This document shows positions 52,806 to 56,123 of a stretch of DNA of 56,123 nt, piece after piece. Both the position numbers and the translations under genes were made by a program. The stretch spans positions 1 to 56,123 of IMG/VR virus record IMGVR_UViG_3300009507_000021; one strand, 5' to 3'. This DNA is from a virus. The notes beneath the pieces are model-generated. The model saw only the letters and a program-made list of their open reading frames with translations. It searched no databases and was not told the DNA's origin. The first letter of the stretch is position 1, and each line of letters opens with the position of its first letter.

Positions 52806-55800
52806 ATGTCACACGAAAGATTTGTTAATAAACGCAGACGCTCTCTCAACCTGAGAGAGCCGGCTATTGGCAATATATTGCCTGAGCATTTTGCGGCGTT
52901 ATATCCAAAATTCATTACTCTGTTAAAGAAGTATTATGAGTTTCAGGATCAGAACGAGTCTACAGAATTGCTCAATCACTTATTTGCAACTCGTGATATT
53001 AATGAAACCGACATCACTCTTCTCACTTATATTGAGGACGAATTACTTTTAGGCGAATCCTATTTTCAGAAGTTTGGTTCAAACGATACTGAACTCCGAG
53101 CGGCAGCAAACTTTTCCAACACACTGTTTAGATCAAAGGGTAGTAAGTTTGCGATAGAATGGTTCTTTAGATCTTTTTATGGTGAAGACGTTGAAGTATT
53201 GTATCCAAAAGAGAATGTCTTTAAGATAGGTGAAACAGATTCACAGATCGGTGCTGACTCTCTCAAGTATATCACAGATGACAAGTTATATCAAACGTTT
53301 GCGCTTTTGGTTCGTGTGGGTGTTCCTATTGCGAAGTGGCGAGAAACGTTTAAACTGTTTGTTCATCCTGCAGGAATGTATCTTGGCGGTGAGGTGTTCA
53401 TTGTTGATGATGTTGCGGTTGATATTCAAGCACTCAATGACGCATTACTCACATACAACACGCCCGTTTATTCGGCCAGCGTAAATGCAACCACACAGAA
53501 CGAAGGCACTGATTTCGTCTTTACCATTACAGGAACAAATGTGCCTGATGGCATAGACGCACTCTATTGGTATGGAGTACACGGTACGACAAATGATGCT
53601 GACTTCGGCATTAACTCGTATGATCAAACAACAGGTTTACCTGATGCGAATAACAAACAATACTTTGAGATCAATGGGTCAAGTGGTATGTTCTCAGTGG
53701 TCTCTGTCATTGATGCCGAGACAGCGATAGCCGAAGGTGATGAGACGTTTACAGTCTACATTGAAGACGGTGATGGTCGTGCTATTGATAACTTCCCTCT
53801 TACGATAACGGATCTTATTCCTTCATATACTATATCAACAGATGCACCCGATCAAACCGTAGAAGCCGGCGATACCTCAGATGAAGGTGACAATGTAACA
53901 TTTACCATTAACGGAACAAATGTGCCCAATGCTGGCAGTGCTGTTCTTAAATGGTATGTTGATTTTGGAGTTAGTACAACCGATCAAACCAACTTTGAAA
54001 CGACAATACCAACATCACCTGGCACAGCACAAGATGTTACGATAACAGGCAGTACAGGTTCGTTTCAGATAAAAAGCCGAGTAGATGGTGATCCTCAGTC
54101 AAACAGCAACTATGTTATCAAACTTCTGAATGAGAACAACATTGAAAAAGTTTCTCGTGTTCAGTATCTTACACAGGTAGTACCCACACTTACCGTAGCA
54201 CCAGGTGTGACAGTTATTGAGGGTAACAACTTAGAGATTACAATCACCTCAGGCGGTTATAATGTAGGCAAAGATATTGATTATGCGATTACAGGTGCCG
54301 TGGTATCTGACGGTCGTATCGCAACCGCTGATCTTACAGGCTCAGTCACCATGATAGATGACGGTCTAGGTGGATCAACTGCGGTTACTTCTATTCCTGT
54401 TAGCGCAACGGACACTTACGAAAGCCCTACTGCGGGTACGTTTACTGCAACAGATAATAATTTAGACGCTGGTTTTCAAATTTCAGACAACGAGTCATTC
54501 ACTGTTAACGATGGACCACCCGCCTACACGATCACCGGCAGTCCTGCCGTAGGTCAAGACGGTGGTGCTGTTACTTACACAGTGGGTGGTCAAAATATTC
54601 CTGACGGGACAGTTTACTTTTATATCAATGATATTGACACTGACGATGCTGACTGGGTAGGTACTCCACCCAGAAATGGCAGCAGACTTGCAGTCACAGT
54701 ATCAGGTGGTACTGGAACTGTTACGAATCCAACTGCTTATACTGCCGACGGTGATACTGCGGATAACTTCTATCAGATATTTGTATATGATCAAGCCACA
54801 GGCGGCACTGAATTAGCAGAAGGTAATAGAATTATCGCGGGCACATCTAACTCGGTTACCATAACTCCAAGTGATTTGGCTCCTGAAGAAGGCGATACGA
54901 TCACTGTGGATGTAACACTAGGTGGAACTTATCAAGACACAGGAAGTGGTGGTGTTTACAAGTATTGGATTGCTGGCACTAATGTCACGTCTTCAGACTT
55001 TGACTCTGGTTACTCAAACGTTTCAGCACCCGTAGACTTGACAATCACCAGCAGTGCCGGACAAGTATCTCTTGCTATTGCAAATGATTTTAAAACAGAA
55101 GGCTCAGAAACCTTTACTGTTGTGGTAGGAGAAGAGACAGCACCAGGATCAGGTGTGTTTGCAATTATTGGTGAAAGCGCGGGTGTTGTAGTTCAAGATA
55201 CTAGTCAGCAAACATACTCACTAACTATGCCCGCAACGGTTACAGAAGATGAAAATTTGGTAATTACAATTACAGCAACCGATGTTGGTGAACCCGAACC
55301 ATTGTTTATACGTCTTACGCCGAGTTCTATTGGTACACAATATGTAGGAGGTGCAGATAAAGAGATCATAGGACCAGATTCCGGTGAATCTGTAGAGGTA
55401 ACATATGTAACACTTGGCGACAATCTTACAGAAGAATCTAATAGAAGTTTTCTTACTACGGTTAGAAGAACTAGTTTGGCAGGTCCAACTGTTGCGCTTG
55501 ATCCAATCACTACACTGACTGATCCTCAAAACTTTACGTTGACTGCGAGTGATACTACACCAGATGAAGCCACCACTGTAACTTTTACTGTGACTGGACC
55601 CGATGGCACTTACTATTACAGACCTCAGGGTTTTGAACCTGTAATAGTTGACAGTGTATCAGGCAGTACGATTTTGTCCACACAATCTACCACTTCTTCA
55701 TATTCTACCTTGCTCGCAGGAGACACACAAAGAACTACTGGGGTCAATGGAACCATCAATAATATTAATTCGAACTCGCTGACCATGTCGGCAACATCGT

Positions 55801-56123
55801 CTCTTACTGTACTCGGCATGCTTCCTGTGTTTGCTAGTGCTTCAAATTATGCCTACTTTGATGGTGCAAATAAACCTACAGGTACGGTGGTTATTTCAGG
55901 TGGCACAGGAACCTTTGATGTAGATATTACTACGAGCGCCGTTCAGGAAAACAAAGCGTTTGTTTACGAACTGCATGATGTTGAAGAGAATGTAAACTCA
56001 ACTGTGTTGGCGTCTGAGACGATCACCATTCAGAATGTCGCAGGTAATGGCATATTAGGATATACTGCGTTATTAAGTTACACTAATGAGGCGTATGAAC
56101 AAGTATATGATACTTTTTCTCCC
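52806..56123 (+). CDS. Large virion protein with Calx-beta/Ig-like repeats, partial
   Basis: The frame is open from ATG 52806 to the window edge, giving 1106 residues with no stop. Residues 1-215 form a conserved head: REPAIGNILPEHFAALYPKF, KKYYEFQDQNEST, and FRSKGSKFAIEWFFRSFYGE, a pattern known in baseplate-anchored proteins of marine T4-like phages. From about 218 onward, Calx-beta-like repeats follow (TEGDETFTVYIEDGDG-like and EGDNVTFTINGTNVP), about 90-110 residues each with EGxxxTFT strands. This suggests a long, flexible surface fibre. The start lies 3 bases after the previous stop, and a 9-bp hairpin occurs within codons 12-19. The 3' end is missing. Confidence 0.75.
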   Translation, partial: MSHERFVNKRRRSLNLREPAIGNILPEHFAALYPKFITLLKKYYEFQDQNESTELLNHLFATRDINETDITLLTYIEDELLLGESYFQKFGSNDTELRAAANFSNTLFRSKGSKFAIEWFFRSFYGEDVEVLYPKENVFKIGETDSQIGADSLKYITDDKLYQTFALLVRVGVPIAKWRETFKLFVHPAGMYLGGEVFIVDDVAVDIQALNDALLTYNTPVYSASVNATTQNEGTDFVFTITGTNVPDGIDALYWYGVHGTTNDADFGINSYDQTTGLPDANNKQYFEINGSSGMFSVVSVIDAETAIAEGDETFTVYIEDGDGRAIDNFPLTITDLIPSYTISTDAPDQTVEAGDTSDEGDNVTFTINGTNVPNAGSAVLKWYVDFGVSTTDQTNFETTIPTSPGTAQDVTITGSTGSFQIKSRVDGDPQSNSNYVIKLLNENNIEKVSRVQYLTQVVPTLTVAPGVTVIEGNNLEITITSGGYNVGKDIDYAITGAVVSDGRIATADLTGSVTMIDDGLGGSTAVTSIPVSATDTYESPTAGTFTATDNNLDAGFQISDNESFTVNDGPPAYTITGSPAVGQDGGAVTYTVGGQNIPDGTVYFYINDIDTDDADWVGTPPRNGSRLAVTVSGGTGTVTNPTAYTADGDTADNFYQIFVYDQATGGTELAEGNRIIAGTSNSVTITPSDLAPEEGDTITVDVTLGGTYQDTGSGGVYKYWIAGTNVTSSDFDSGYSNVSAPVDLTITSSAGQVSLAIANDFKTEGSETFTVVVGEETAPGSGVFAIIGESAGVVVQDTSQQTYSLTMPATVTEDENLVITITATDVGEPEPLFIRLTPSSIGTQYVGGADKEIIGPDSGESVEVTYVTLGDNLTEESNRSFLTTVRRTSLAGPTVALDPITTLTDPQNFTLTASDTTPDEATTVTFTVTGPDGTYYYRPQGFEPVIVDSVSGSTILSTQSTTSSYSTLLAGDTQRTTGVNGTINNINSNSLTMSATSSLTVLGMLPVFASASNYAYFDGANKPTGTVVISGGTGTFDVDITTSAVQENKAFVYELHDVEENVNSTVLASETITIQNVAGNGILGYTALLSYTNEAYEQVYDTFSP
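52840..52860 (+). repeat. 9-bp perfect hairpin just inside the last gene
   Basis: GCTCTCTCA, loop ACC, TGAGAGAGC. No T-run follows, so it is not a standard intrinsic terminator. It begins 34 bases downstream of the ATG of the following frame. Confidence 0.65.

Overview
This window is the late structural region of a tailed phage (contractile-tail myovirus) of the T4 superfamily, of the kind found in marine phages. The evidence is a nearly complete baseplate, neck and tail-completion gene set in T4-like order, a set of T4-type late promoters (TATAAATA), tightly packed genes with TAATG, ATGA or 8-base start/stop overlaps, and very large adhesin-like genes typical of marine T4-like phages. I see no rRNA, tRNA, integrase, transposon or CRISPR array. 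The host cannot be read from this window. All homology statements come from reading the proteins, not from a search.

Layout. (1) Positions 1-4275, minus strand, read right to left: gp4-like head completion nuclease, a 48-residue membrane protein, a possible gp2-like protein, a gp54/gp19-like tail-tube family protein, a gp26-like tail assembly protein with a -1 frame extension, and a repeat-containing tape-measure-like protein that runs off the left edge. (2) Positions 4316-16569, plus strand: gp48, gp53, a gp27-like hub, a gp5 function spread over three genes (OB-fold, amidase, needle), an unknown structural protein, gp25, gp6 and gp8. (3) Positions 16573-33626: a 1824-residue DUF4815-type baseplate protein, a 75-residue coiled-coil protein, a 3146-residue Tyr/Gly repeat fibre, a small coiled-coil protein, a glycosyltransferase and a 2-oxoglutarate oxygenase-like protein. 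(4) Positions 33655-47998: a second adhesin cluster, including a 2773-residue fibre with 12 Cys-containing modules, a beta-helix and a C-terminal propeller-like domain, and ending in a subtilisin-like protease. (5) Positions 48024-50977: neck proteins gp13 and gp14, and gp15 with an Ig-like extension. (6) Positions 51015-56123: a fibre with a cupredoxin-like tip and a long Calx-beta/Ig-like repeat protein that runs off the right edge.

Working together, the left block and the gp48-gp8 block build the tail tube start, hub, spike and wedges. gp13/14/15 close the head-tail joint. The giant proteins are probably the host-contact apparatus. The most interesting points are the fibre / glycosyltransferase / oxygenase cassette, the non-repetitive domain inserted between 39-bp direct repeats inside the giant fibre, and a textbook slippery heptamer that would fuse the gp26-like protein to a downstream frame just before the tape-measure gene.
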